Shown here in pieces: positions 1 through 7,967 of a stretch of DNA of 64,000 nt. The DNA comes from Janthinobacterium rivuli (GTDB lineage: Bacteria; Pseudomonadota; Gammaproteobacteria; Burkholderiales; Burkholderiaceae_D). Each line of letters opens with the position of its first letter. Position 1 is the first letter of the stretch. The notes beneath the pieces were generated by a model. It saw only the letters and a program-made list of their open reading frames with translations. It was not told the origin of the DNA and did not search any database. Both the position numbers and the translations under genes were made by a program. The stretch spans positions 186,001 through 250,000 of the forward strand of contig NZ_WFLJ01000010.1 of NCBI RefSeq assembly GCF_009208735.1, written 5' to 3'.

Positions 1-1
1 T

Positions 2-247
2 CCGCACCATGTGCTCGGTTCGGCGCGCGACTTCGTGCGCTTCATCGAAGCGGGCTATGCTTATGGCATGGTACCCCTGCTGCAGGCGGAAACGGCGCTG
101 GCCGCCGGCAGGCTGGTCGACGTGGCGGCCGGGCAGGCGCTCGACGTGCCCCTGACCTGGCATGCCTGGGATATCCAGACACCGCTCACGCGCACCCTGT
201 CGGACGCCGTCATCGCCACGGCGCGCAAATGGCTGTTACAGGATTGA
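2..247 (+). CDS. LysR-family regulator, ArgP-like (C-terminal part only)
   Basis: The reading frame is open from the window edge and ends at TGA 245-247, so only the last 81 residues are seen. They form the end of a LysR substrate-binding domain: FVRFIEAGYAYGMVPLLQA, then a basic hydrophobic tail ending RKWLLQD. This resembles the end of ArgP/IciA, the lysine- and arginine-responsive activator of the ArgO/LysE amino-acid exporter. The helix-turn-helix lies outside the window, so the family assignment is from the C-terminus only. The LysE-type gene 7 kb away is too distant to be its obvious target; an exporter may lie upstream of the window. Confidence 0.7.
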   Translation, partial: PHHVLGSARDFVRFIEAGYAYGMVPLLQAETALAAGRLVDVAAGQALDVPLTWHAWDIQTPLTRTLSDAVIATARKWLLQD

Positions 248-352
248 TTGACGCAAGCAACATTTATCTATGCCAGACTGCAACTTCCCCGTGCGTGCCC
301 GGCCCTGCCTGGCCTACACTGCAAGCATCATCCACCTGAATCGGGAGCTGGC

Positions 353-1381
353 ATGACGATCCTGCGCACCACCATGCTCGGTTTGCTGGCGGCCATCCCG
401 CTCGCTGCCGGCCTGGCCGCCTGCTCGCCCTTGATGGCCATCAATGCCCTGTCGTCCAGCGGCGCCTCGCAAGTGACGCGCGACCTGCCCTACGGTCCCC
501 TGCCGCGCCAGAAACTCGATCTCTACGCCCCCAGGACCCGCACGGGGCCCGTGCCCGTGGTGGTGTTCTTTTATGGTGGCAACTGGACGACGGGCGAGCG
601 CGCCGACTATGCCTTCGTTGGCCACGCGCTCGCGGCACGTGGCTACCTGGCCGTGATCGCCGACTACCGGCTGTATCCGGACGTGCACTACCCGGAGATC
701 TTGCAGGATGCGGCCCGTGCCGTGGCCTGGGCCGCGATGGAGTCCAGCCGCCATGGCGGCGACCCCGCGCGCCTGTTCGTCATGGGCCATAGCGCCGGCG
801 CCTACAATGCGGCGATGGTGGCGCTCGACGCCAGCTTGCTGGCGCGCCACGGCATGCACCCGCACGACTTGCGGGGCTGGATAGGCCTGGCCGGCCCCTA
901 CGACTTCTTGCCCATCGAAAACACCACCACCCGGCCCGTGTTCTTTTATCCGGACACGCCCGCCGCTTCACAGCCCATCCATCACGTGACGGCCGACGCC
1001 CCGCCCGCCCTGCTGATCGCTCCCCTGCCCGGACAGGATAAGCTGGTCGATCCGCGACGCAACACGGGGGGCCTGGCCAAGGCCTTGCGGACGCTTGCCA
1101 GGCCCGTGACGGAAACCTATTTCGACCACGTGGGCCACGCCACCCTGGTCGCCACGCTGGCCGCGCCCTTGCGCAGGCTGGCACCCACCATGGACGCCAT
1201 CAGCGCTTTCATCGATGCCAACAGCGGGAGCGGGAGCGGTGACGCGATCTTGTCCGCGGTCTTGCCCGCGGTCTTGCCCGAGGCAGCGCTGCCGGCAAGC
1301 ATGGCCATGCCATCGCGCTCACCTGGCGTGACCACGCCAGCCCCTGAACTGCACGCCTACGACAAAACGCCCGCCCCCTGA
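353..1381 (+). CDS. Alpha/beta-hydrolase lipoprotein (carboxylesterase-like)
   Basis: Predicted secreted esterase of the BD-FAE/carboxylesterase type, 342 aa. The ATG at 353 is chosen because GGGAG precedes it and because the protein then starts with a lipoprotein signal peptide with lipobox LAAC (Cys24). An in-frame TTG start at 248 would bury that signal. The oxyanion region reads FYGGNW where the family usually has HGGG. The nucleophile elbow is GHSAG with Ser147, and the catalytic His is probably in DHVGHAT (His259 or His262). After about residue 285 there is a low-complexity Ala/Pro/Ser tail. The substrate is unknown; short-chain esters are usual for the family. It is a single gene, with ArgP-like upstream and a convergent phasin gene downstream. 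Confidence 0.75.
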   Translation: MTILRTTMLGLLAAIPLAAGLAACSPLMAINALSSSGASQVTRDLPYGPLPRQKLDLYAPRTRTGPVPVVVFFYGGNWTTGERADYAFVGHALAARGYLAVIADYRLYPDVHYPEILQDAARAVAWAAMESSRHGGDPARLFVMGHSAGAYNAAMVALDASLLARHGMHPHDLRGWIGLAGPYDFLPIENTTTRPVFFYPDTPAASQPIHHVTADAPPALLIAPLPGQDKLVDPRRNTGGLAKALRTLARPVTETYFDHVGHATLVATLAAPLRRLAPTMDAISAFIDANSGSGSGDAILSAVLPAVLPEAALPASMAMPSRSPGVTTPAPELHAYDKTPAP

Positions 1382-1391
1382 AGGGCGGGCG
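1361..1391 (-). terminator. Intrinsic terminator for the phasin gene
   Basis: A 9-bp GC stem (CGCCCGCCC at 1368-1376 with GGGCGGGCG at 1383-1391) and a 6-nt loop is followed, on the minus strand, by TTTTGT. It lies about 100 bp after the phasin stop. The stem also spans the stop codon of the convergent hydrolase gene and may act both ways, but no U-run follows on the plus strand. Confidence 0.6.
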
Positions 1392-1487
1392 CTCTGCCCG
1401 AACCAATACGCACGATACTGCGTGCCGGCAAGCCACATCTCAAGGCTCGGTCCTCGCGATGCGGCTCAGCCGCAAGCAGCCTCGTGC

Positions 1488-2114
1488 TTACTCTTTACGG
1501 CTGGCGCTGCTGCTTTTGCTTTGTGCGGAGCCCGCTTGCGATGCGCTGCCGCCGGACATGCTTTCGCTGCCGGACGACTGCTGGCTGCCCTGGTGGCTGG
1601 CGCTTTGCAGGCTTTGACCATCACGGCGTTGCTGCTCGCGGCTGGCGCCGTTTTGCTGATAGGCCTGGAATGGTTCGGCCATGCGCTGCATGGCTTCCTG
1701 CTGCTTGCGCACGTTTTTCTCCGTTTCTTCCGAAGCCGTGCGGGCCACTTCTTCCGCCAGGGCCTTGGCCGTGCGGCTCGTTTCATTCACATGCCGTTCT
1801 GCCACGTTGGCCAGTTCGACCTGCGTATCGGCCGCCAGGCGCGACAGCTGTTGCTGATACTTGCGCAATTGCTCGGCGGCTGGCTGGCCCGAGGCGGCAG
1901 CCACCTGGAACACATCTTCTGCGCGCTCGACCGTCAGCAGGTTCTGGCCGGTGACCGTGGTTTCTTCCAGCAAACCTTGCGCCAGCTGCATGTTCAGGTC
2001 ACTGAAGTGCTGCACCGATTGAAACAAGGACTTCGACAGGCCATTGAAGAAAGCCAGTTGCGCTTCCAGGTGGTTTTTGGCGGCGGGGGTAACACTACGG
2101 GAATATGGATACAT
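1488..2114 (-). CDS. Phasin family protein
   Basis: Granule-associated protein, 208 aa, that would coat polyhydroxyalkanoate granules. The start at 2114 (MYPYSRSVTPAAK) has GAGGA five bases upstream and matches usual phasin starts; an upstream ATG at 2126 is the alternative. The N-terminal ~140 residues are amphipathic helix with the typical phasin pattern (LEAQLAFFNGLSKSLFQSVQ, then AEDVFQVAAASGQPAAEQL). The last ~60 residues are a Ser/Gln/Ala-rich low-complexity tail. It is transcribed alone and ends at a good terminator. A near-perfect FNR-type palindrome lies about 180 bp upstream (2291-2304). No PHA synthase is present in the window. Confidence 0.85.
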   Translation of the reverse strand: MYPYSRSVTPAAKNHLEAQLAFFNGLSKSLFQSVQHFSDLNMQLAQGLLEETTVTGQNLLTVERAEDVFQVAAASGQPAAEQLRKYQQQLSRLAADTQVELANVAERHVNETSRTAKALAEEVARTASEETEKNVRKQQEAMQRMAEPFQAYQQNGASREQQRRDGQSLQSASHQGSQQSSGSESMSGGSASQAGSAQSKSSSASRKE

Positions 2115-2290
2115 GGAGTTCCTCATTAAATAGCGGTTGGGTGGACACAAACAGATGGCGACACCACCGGCTGTCGAACGGTGAGGCAGACGGCCGGGCT
2201 ACGCCACGAAACGCGAAAAAACATATCCGATTGGTGGGAAGATGCTTTGCAACGCGAGTCCCAAGGCTACGTGAGCACCGCAGGTGAGGC

Positions 2291-2304
2291 ATGATCTGGA
2301 TCAA
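2291..2304. promoter_or_regulatory. Candidate FNR/ANR box upstream of the phasin gene
   Basis: ATGATCTGGATCAA matches the FNR consensus TTGAT-N4-ATCAA at 9 of 10 defined positions. It lies in the 280-bp spacer between the phasin start (2114) and the end of the DUF2628 gene (2395), far enough from the phasin start for a long leader. Only the sequence match supports it. Confidence 0.35.
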
Positions 2305-2394
2305 AGGTGCGCTAGGCTGCGCAGAAAGTTTTGGCTGGACGGATTGCCCTTGGCAAACGTCAGTGACGAGGAGGAAAATCTGTGTCAGGCATGC

Positions 2395-2730
2395 TCAAGC
2401 AGAAGCGTCCGTGCCCGGCACGACGGGCTTGTAACCATGGCTGCGCAGCGACGCTTCCAGCCAGCGGTTGCCATACCAGCCGCGCGCCAGCAGGTAACTG
2501 AGTTCCGCCCCGGCCATCAGCAGCATCATCGGGCCGATGCGCAGTTCGGTGGCCAGATGGCTGCCGAACCACAGGCAGACATCCATTGCCAGCATGAGCA
2601 GCAACAACCACCAGCGGCGCTTGGCGACGGCCCAGAACGAGCCCAGCAACAGGGCCGGCCAGGAAAATCCCGCTTTCACGTAGGCATAGCGGCCGGCGTC
2701 GTCGGCAAACAGGGTGGCGCTGTGCTTCAT
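2395..2730 (-). CDS. DUF2628 small membrane protein
   Basis: Predicted inner-membrane protein of 111 aa. The N-terminal YVKAGFSWPALLLGSFWAVAKRRWW is characteristic of DUF2628, where a soluble N-terminus is followed by about three hydrophobic segments (here roughly residues 24-38, 41-57 and 64-82). ATG 2730 has a GAGAG ribosome-binding site. The family has no established function. It is followed upstream (27-bp gap) by the VOC gene on the same strand, so the two may be cotranscribed. Confidence 0.8.
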   Translation of the reverse strand: MKHSATLFADDAGRYAYVKAGFSWPALLLGSFWAVAKRRWWLLLLMLAMDVCLWFGSHLATELRIGPMMLLMAGAELSYLLARGWYGNRWLEASLRSHGYKPVVPGTDASA

Positions 2731-2757
2731 GCTGCTCTCTTTGGGTAAGGAACGGTG

Positions 2758-3129
2758 TCAGGGCTCGGGATGGTGGCAGACGGCTTCGACATTGTGACCG
2801 TCCGGCCCCAGCACGAAGGCGCCGTAGTAATTCGGGTGATACATGGCGCGGATGCCGGGGGCGCCGTTATCCTTGCCGCCCGCTGCCAGCGCGGCCTGGT
2901 AAAACGCATCCACCTGGGCGCGGTTGTCCGCCGCGAAGGCGAGATGCATGCCGGCATGCGGCGCGGCGCCCACGCCGAACCAGAAATCGGGCTTGCCATC
3001 CTTGCCCAGGCCGACCCAGCCCTGCACTTCCATCACCACCGACACGCCCAGGGGCGCCAGGGCGGCCGAAAAGAAGGCCTTGCTGGCCTGGGCATCGCTG
3101 ACATTCAAACCGATGTGATCAAGAATCAT
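2758..3129 (-). CDS. VOC (glyoxalase/dioxygenase superfamily) protein
   Basis: A 123-aa single vicinal-oxygen-chelate fold protein. The start at 3129 (MILDHIGLNVSDAQ) is chosen for its AAGGAG site seven bases upstream; the longer form would add a poorly conserved tail. It has the paired beta-alpha-beta modules of VOC proteins, with metal-site candidates His5 (DHIGLNV), His55 area (HAGMHLAF) and Glu in NVEAVCH near the C-terminus. This layout is typical of lactoylglutathione-lyase-like proteins of unknown substrate. Neighbours on the same strand are a DUF2628 gene and a flavin-type PPOX gene; neither points to a pathway. Confidence 0.85.
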   Translation of the reverse strand: MILDHIGLNVSDAQASKAFFSAALAPLGVSVVMEVQGWVGLGKDGKPDFWFGVGAAPHAGMHLAFAADNRAQVDAFYQAALAAGGKDNGAPGIRAMYHPNYYGAFVLGPDGHNVEAVCHHPEP

Positions 3130-3200
3130 GGTGGCGCTCCTTGCAGGTAAGGGGAAAGGAAGCGCAGTATGCGCCAATATTGCCTTTTAAGCACGCAAAA

Positions 3201-3803
3201 TCACAGATCCGGCGCGTAGCGGGCGACCATCTGTTCCTGCGTTTCCTGCGGTCCGCTGCCGCCCGTCTGGTCCTGAATCATCTGCCCCATCGTCGGCAAG
3301 ACGCAGCGTTCGACCCGGGCCGCACTGTCCCACAGGCGCGAACGCATGAGGGCCTTGGCGCAATGCAGATACGCCTCGGCCACGCGCAGGCGCATGACCA
3401 GGCGCGGCGGGCCGCGCTCGCCGGCGAAGTGCGCCAGCAGCGTCGGATCGTCGCTGAGACTGGCTTCGCCATTCACGCGCAAGGTTTCATCGACGCCGGG
3501 GATCATGAACAGCAGCCCCGCCCTGCCCGTCTCGGCAATATTGCTGAAGCTGTCGAGGCGGTTATTGCCCTTGGCATCGGGCAGCAGCAGGGTATGGGAA
3601 TCGAGCACCCGCACGAAACCGGGCGCGCCGCCGCGCGGCGAGGCGTCGAGCTGGCCGCCGGCACCGCCCGTGGCCAGCACGGCGAACGGCGACAGCCCGA
3701 TGAAGGCGATGCAATGCGGGTCGAGATGGTCGAGCTGCTTGCTCAGCGACCGCCCCTGCGCGGGCGGATAATGCGCGCGCAGTTGCTCCAGGGTAATGGC
3801 CAC
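3201..3803 (-). CDS. Pyridoxamine 5'-phosphate oxidase-like FMN protein
   Basis: A 200-aa member of the PNPOx-like split-barrel flavoprotein family, of the MSMEG_1061/DR2398 type. The barrel signature is seen in FAVLATGGAGGQLDASPRGG near residues 60-79 and LLLPDAKGNNRLDSFSNI after it, which contributes to FMN binding. The start is a GTG at 3803. Substrate and reaction are unknown; relatives are assumed to be FMN or F420 oxidoreductases. The gene lies 13 bp after the propeller gene's stop, on the same strand, so it could be the last gene of the 3201-6035 unit. Confidence 0.75.
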   Translation of the reverse strand: MAITLEQLRAHYPPAQGRSLSKQLDHLDPHCIAFIGLSPFAVLATGGAGGQLDASPRGGAPGFVRVLDSHTLLLPDAKGNNRLDSFSNIAETGRAGLLFMIPGVDETLRVNGEASLSDDPTLLAHFAGERGPPRLVMRLRVAEAYLHCAKALMRSRLWDSAARVERCVLPTMGQMIQDQTGGSGPQETQEQMVARYAPDL

Positions 3804-3815
3804 GCGCCTGCCCGC

Positions 3816-5087
3816 CTAGCGCAGGTTGCCCGTGTGCCCCAGCGAATAGCGGCCCGGCTGCGGCCACACGGTCAGGCCGTGCGGTTCCTGGCCGACTTTC
3901 ACCTTGGATACATCGCCGCTGTTCGTATCGATGCGGTACACCACGTCGTCGAAACGGCCGGACAGCCACAGGTACTTGCCATCGGCGCTCACATTGCCCA
4001 TGTCGGGGCTGCCGCCGCCGGGGATCGGCCAGTTCGCCACCACTTTTTCCGTGGCGAAATCGATCACGCTGACGCTACCCTTGCCCTTCGGCTTGCCGTG
4101 GATGCGGTGCGTGCCGCGGTTGGCCACGTACAGTTTCTTGCCGTCACGGCTCGGGTACAGGCCGTGCGCGCCCACGCCCGTCTGGATGAAGCCGATTTCC
4201 TTCAGGGTGGCGCCATCGACGATGTGCACGCCGTCGGCGTCCATGTCGGCGATAAAGAATTTCTTGCCGTCCGGCGAGATGCGTATGTCTTGCGGCATGC
4301 CCTTCTTGACGCTGCAGATTTCATTCGCCGGGCCGCCCACGGGACCGGACTCGGCAAAACGCTTGGCCGGCATCTGCAATTTCAGGTAGCCGTCGACCTT
4401 GCGACCCACCAGATCGATCTTGGCGATGGTGCCGTCGAACTCGCAGGTGAACATGGCGTAGCGGCCGTCATTCGAGAAATCCGCATGGTTGATACCGCCG
4501 CACTGGGGCGTGTCGATCGAATACTGCACGGCCATGGTCTTCGGGTCGCGGAAATCGAGGCGGTGGCGCGCTTCGGCCACGACGATGGCCGACTTGCCGT
4601 CCGGCGTGAAATACATATTGTAGGGGTCATCGACGGGTACTTCCTTGCCCGGCTTGCCCGTCAAGGGGTCGACCGGCGTCAGGCTGCCCTTGTCCGTGCG
4701 TTCGGCATTGTTCGCCACCCACAGGGTGCGCAAGTCCCACGACGGCACCACGTGCTGCGGGCCGCTGCCGACCTTGAACTTGTCCACCACTTTCAGGCTG
4801 TCCTGGTCGATCACGTACACATCGTTCGAGCGCAGGTTGGGCACGTAGACCCGGCGCAAGTGATCCTTGACGACGGGACTCATGTTGCTGCTGGCGATGC
4901 TGCCATACACGTTCTTCGGGTCCACCAGCGGCGGCATGCCCGGCAGCGGCGCATAGGCGGCAGCCGGTGCCGGGCTGGCCGCGGCCGGCGTACTGGCGCC
5001 GATGACCTGGCTGGCCACACCCAGGCCTGCCAGTGCGGCAGCCAGGGCGGACAAGGTAACGATGGTGCGTCGTTGAGATTTTTTCAT
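3816..5087 (-). CDS. Secreted YVTN-type beta-propeller protein (cytochrome D1-like fold)
   Basis: A 423-aa protein with an N-terminal export signal (MKKSQRRTIVTL then a hydrophobic Ala/Leu stretch to about residue 35) and a seven-bladed propeller of YncE/YVTN type. Blade motifs include RRVYVPNLRSNDVYVID, KLYVANRGTHRIHG and KYLWLSGRFDDVVYRID. The start at 5087 is preferred over the in-frame ATG at 5102 because it gives the cleaner signal peptide; neither has a strong ribosome-binding site. It is likely periplasmic and binding or scaffolding in role. The creatininase-family gene lies 55 bp upstream on the same strand and is also secreted, which suggests they work on the same extracytoplasmic substrate. 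No heme motif (CxxCH) is visible. Confidence 0.75.
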   Translation of the reverse strand: MKKSQRRTIVTLSALAAALAGLGVASQVIGASTPAAASPAPAAAYAPLPGMPPLVDPKNVYGSIASSNMSPVVKDHLRRVYVPNLRSNDVYVIDQDSLKVVDKFKVGSGPQHVVPSWDLRTLWVANNAERTDKGSLTPVDPLTGKPGKEVPVDDPYNMYFTPDGKSAIVVAEARHRLDFRDPKTMAVQYSIDTPQCGGINHADFSNDGRYAMFTCEFDGTIAKIDLVGRKVDGYLKLQMPAKRFAESGPVGGPANEICSVKKGMPQDIRISPDGKKFFIADMDADGVHIVDGATLKEIGFIQTGVGAHGLYPSRDGKKLYVANRGTHRIHGKPKGKGSVSVIDFATEKVVANWPIPGGGSPDMGNVSADGKYLWLSGRFDDVVYRIDTNSGDVSKVKVGQEPHGLTVWPQPGRYSLGHTGNLR

Positions 5088-5141
5088 GTGATTTCGCGTC
5101 ATTTCGTTGCAAAAGCCGGAAGTTCAGCACTTCCAGCGGAA

Positions 5142-6035
5142 TTATTTATTACGTTGCAGCAGTTGCTTGATGGCAGCCACCGACGTGTCCACCTGCAGCT
5201 TGATGCCGATCTGCCCCAGTTCAGCCGTGGCACGCGTGGCATCGCCGCGCACGCCGTCCGCCACGCCGGGCTTCGGCCCATGGGCCCTGGCCTCGCTGCG
5301 CACCAGCGACGGGTCCGTCGCCAGCATCAGCGCCGCGTCCGCCAAGCCGGCGTGCAGGCCGATCTCGGCGCCGCTGTGGCCGCGCTTTTGCAGTTCGGCA
5401 ATGTAGGCCGATTGCGTGATGTCATAGTAATCGAGCAAGGCATACGCGCGCGCGTCCTTGGCGGCGGATGCCTTGCCCCAGGCACGGTTGAGCTTGTTGG
5501 CCACGTTCTGCTCGTTTTTTTGATAGCCGCCATGGTCGCCGATAAAAATGATGTCGCGGAAACCATGCTGGCGCAGGCTGGCGGCAGCCCCTTCCAGCAC
5601 GGCTTCGAAGGCGGCCGGCGGTATCGAGATCGTGCCGGCAAAGCGCATGTGGCCGGCCGGCGGCGAAATACTGCCTTCCGGCACGTAGGACACGACGGGC
5701 GCGACGATGGTGTTGCCGAGCTTTTGCGCAATCTGCCGCGCCAGCAGCCCGGCGCGCACATTGTGCTTGCCCAGCGCGATATACGGCCCGCTCTGCTCGA
5801 CGCCGCCAATCGGCACCAGCACGGTGGTGGCACCATGGTCTATGCGGCTACGCAACTCCGTGCTGGTCAGCTCTTCCAGCATGACGCTGCCGCTGGCAGG
5901 CGCGGCGGCCATGACGGGCACCGTGACCGGCAGACACGACAAACTCAGGACGAACAGGGAAACGAGGGGCTTGCGTGAAAGGCGGAGCGTGGATGGCGCG
6001 CCGGGCGCCGTTCGCTGAGGGAACTGCAGAGTCAT
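5142..6035 (-). CDS. Secreted creatininase-family amidohydrolase
   Basis: A 297-aa protein of the creatininase/MftE superfamily, metal-dependent hydrolases of small amides. The start at 6035 gives a signal-peptide-like segment (about residues 22-45) before the catalytic domain. The family's first metal motif (classically EQHGPHLPL...D) reads EQSGPYIALGKHN, so Glu80 is kept, the following His is Ser82, and the Asp position falls at His-Asn. The second metal region is IGDHGGYQKNEQ. Variants of the form EQNGPH...GKHN occur in secreted relatives, so the change may define a subgroup and not inactivity. It is paired with the downstream secreted propeller. The substrate is unknown; it is not a safe call as creatininase itself. 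Confidence 0.75.
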   Translation of the reverse strand: MTLQFPQRTAPGAPSTLRLSRKPLVSLFVLSLSCLPVTVPVMAAAPASGSVMLEELTSTELRSRIDHGATTVLVPIGGVEQSGPYIALGKHNVRAGLLARQIAQKLGNTIVAPVVSYVPEGSISPPAGHMRFAGTISIPPAAFEAVLEGAAASLRQHGFRDIIFIGDHGGYQKNEQNVANKLNRAWGKASAAKDARAYALLDYYDITQSAYIAELQKRGHSGAEIGLHAGLADAALMLATDPSLVRSEARAHGPKPGVADGVRGDATRATAELGQIGIKLQVDTSVAAIKQLLQRNK

Positions 6036-6184
6036 AAGCCAACATCTTTCCGAGATCAAAGGCGCCGTGCCCGGCCTTGCCAGGCAAGCCGGCTGCCACG
6101 CAGGAATTGTATTCCATCATGACGGGAACGGCACGTTAATTTGCTGCAGTGCTTTGCAAGGAATTGACGAGGGGAAACTATCTA

Positions 6185-6649
6185 TCAGGCGGTGGTCGCG
6201 GCAACCCCGCCCGCCTCGCCATCATGGAGCGTTTCGTTGCGCTTCTCGGCATAGGCCTTGAGCGAGCGCATCGTCCTGGGCAACCCGTCCCGCACTTGCC
6301 TGGCAACACCTGGCCCGAACAGAAAGGCAAGCGCACCCGTGAACCACACGCGGTGCATGACTTCCGATCCGCCCTCCGCGGCCACCACCGTGTGCTCGAA
6401 ATGGATGCGGAACAGGGGGATATAGCCCTCGACGGTGAACGAGCGGCCGGCCGTGCGCTCGGTGACCAGCAGCGCAATCCCCATCCCCTTGCCGGGAACG
6501 ATCCTGCCATGCGTCCCCACCGCGAACGGCCCGTTGAGCCGGGCTTGCTTCGTATCCGGATCCCACAGATGCCATCGGTCGACCTCGCTCCAAATCTGGT
6601 CGACGACCATGGGCGGGACTGCGATGTGGATGCTTTCTTTGATTTGCAT
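6185..6649 (-). CDS. SRPBCC-family (START-like) protein
   Basis: A 154-aa helix-grip protein of the polyketide-cyclase/SRPBCC superfamily, which binds small hydrophobic ligands in a deep pocket. Visible features are the N-terminal strand MQIKESIHIAVPP, the DRWHLWDPDTKQARLNG turn typical of these proteins and the long C-terminal helix (GLPRTMRSLKAYAEKRNE). The ATG at 6649 is chosen; a TTG directly before it (6652) sits at a better distance from GGGAG and is an equal alternative. It is transcribed alone, and no function can be assigned. Confidence 0.75.
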   Translation of the reverse strand: MQIKESIHIAVPPMVVDQIWSEVDRWHLWDPDTKQARLNGPFAVGTHGRIVPGKGMGIALLVTERTAGRSFTVEGYIPLFRIHFEHTVVAAEGGSEVMHRVWFTGALAFLFGPGVARQVRDGLPRTMRSLKAYAEKRNETLHDGEAGGVAATTA

Positions 6650-6854
6650 CAATTGGGGATCTCCCTGTCATGTCGAGGAAAGTCACTCCGACAGGAAGTA
6701 TTCCTGCCGCGATTGCAGAATACACTGTTTTTCATCCTGCAAATAGAATCAGATTCTGCTGATACAGGGACATGATTTACCTGGCAATCGGTTCGCGGCT
6801 ACTGCCGCGTCGACATGTCCGCCAGCTTATCGACTGTCTTCAAGACCGCGATTT

Positions 6855-7157
6855 TCAGCGCGGGAATTTATACCGTATCAGCAGCGTAGCTCCCTTGCCG
6901 CCGGGTGGGGTCAGCAGTATCTCGTCACCCGGCAGCATCTCTTCATACATCACCGTGCAACAGGTCGGCATCGAGTGGCCGCGCGAGGGATAAACGCCAA
7001 CGTCGGTATGCAGGTTCGCGGCGCGCACATCCACGCTGGCCTTGCCGGCCTTTCCTTCTTCTTGCAGCAGCTTGCGCAGGGCGGTGACGAAGTCCCCTTT
7101 GCTGAGCCTGGCAGGTGCCTGGCTGGTTTGCGGGCGGGCGGTTGCGTCGTTTTTCAT
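6855..7157 (-). CDS. Small conserved-looking hypothetical protein
   Basis: A 100-aa soluble protein with no family I can name. The N-terminal ~30 residues are polar and probably disordered. The rest has well-formed segments: FVTALRKLLQEEGKAGK, then GHSMPTCCTVMYEEM with two adjacent Cys, then GDEILLTPPGGKGATLLI and a basic end YKFPR. The pattern (His, CC, acidic, PPGGKG) suggests a folded beta-containing domain. The start at MKNDATAR is preferred over an upstream GTG at 7190. It is transcribed alone, between an SRPBCC gene and a divergent LysE gene. Confidence 0.55.
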   Translation of the reverse strand: MKNDATARPQTSQAPARLSKGDFVTALRKLLQEEGKAGKASVDVRAANLHTDVGVYPSRGHSMPTCCTVMYEEMLPGDEILLTPPGGKGATLLIRYKFPR

Positions 7158-7372
7158 GGCAGTTTCTTTCAGTAAGTACATTCCCGCCACTATAACATTC
7201 GCCCCCTGGCGGCATCATGCCAACATAGACGCTGGCCCCGGCCGCCTGCACTATCGCCGCTGTAGCAGTCGTTCGACTGATACAGCGTGTGCTGGTATGG
7301 GGCGTCTTGTGCCTTGTCCCTGCCGTGCCGCGCCTCTAGACTGGGGCCTTCTCCACGCTGCGACTGCATACC

Positions 7373-7957
7373 ATGACCGAACTCCTGCCCCTGATGAGCT
7401 ATTGCTTTGTGATGTCCGCCACGCCCGGGCCGAACAACGTCATGCTGGCCACCACCGGCGCCAATTTTGGCTATCGCGGAGCGCTGCCCGTGATCCTCGG
7501 CATCCAGCTCGGCATCTTCGTGCAAACCATGCTCATGTGCGTGGGACTGGGCAGCGTGTTCGTCGCGTACCCGATGGCGCAGCAGGTGCTGCGCATCGCG
7601 GGCGCGCTGTACCTGATGTTCTTGGCGTGGAAGCTTGCCGGCGCGTCGGTGGCGGGAAGCGGCGCACCGAAGGCCGTGTCGTTGGCGCAGGCGGCGCTGT
7701 TTCAGGCGCTGAACCCCAAGAGCTGGCTCAAGGCGATCACCATGGCGTCGGTCTTCATGCCTGCGCAGGGCAACTTGCTCGCCAGCGCACTGCTGGTGTC
7801 CGTGATCGGCACCGTGGTGGGCATGCCGTGCAACGCCATGTGGGCGCTGTTCGGCGTCTCGATCCGCAGCCTGCTGAAAGCGCCCCGCAACCAGCGCATA
7901 TTCAATCTGACGATGGGGGCCATCCTGCTGGTCCTCGCCGTGATGTTTTTACGTTAG
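7373..7957 (+). CDS. LysE/RhtB-family amino-acid exporter
   Basis: A 194-aa inner-membrane protein with about six hydrophobic segments and the family's N-terminal signature PGPNNVMLATTGANFGYRG. LysE/RhtB proteins export amino acids or derivatives by proton antiport. The loop FQALNPKSWLKAI is also diagnostic. A MocR/PdxR-type regulator starts 10 bp after its stop on the same strand. In many bacteria such regulators sit divergently from the exporter they control; here they are co-directional and probably cotranscribed. The substrate is unknown. Confidence 0.9.
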   Translation: MTELLPLMSYCFVMSATPGPNNVMLATTGANFGYRGALPVILGIQLGIFVQTMLMCVGLGSVFVAYPMAQQVLRIAGALYLMFLAWKLAGASVAGSGAPKAVSLAQAALFQALNPKSWLKAITMASVFMPAQGNLLASALLVSVIGTVVGMPCNAMWALFGVSIRSLLKAPRNQRIFNLTMGAILLVLAVMFLR

Positions 7958-7967
7958 ACTGCCACCC

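Noticed and set aside
5040-5087. Twin-arginine signal on the beta-propeller protein
   Set aside because: An RR pair occurs (SQRRTIV), but the rest of the Tat consensus is missing; an ordinary Sec signal explains the segment as well.
3141-5978. A 945-codon open frame on the plus strand
   Set aside because: It lies antisense to three well-recognised genes and has the His/Arg/Gly-rich composition of a shadow frame in high-GC DNA. No domain is visible.
7373-7957. Regulation of the LysE-type gene by the ArgP-like protein at the window start
   Set aside because: The genes are 7 kb apart and the MocR regulator is directly adjacent to the exporter.
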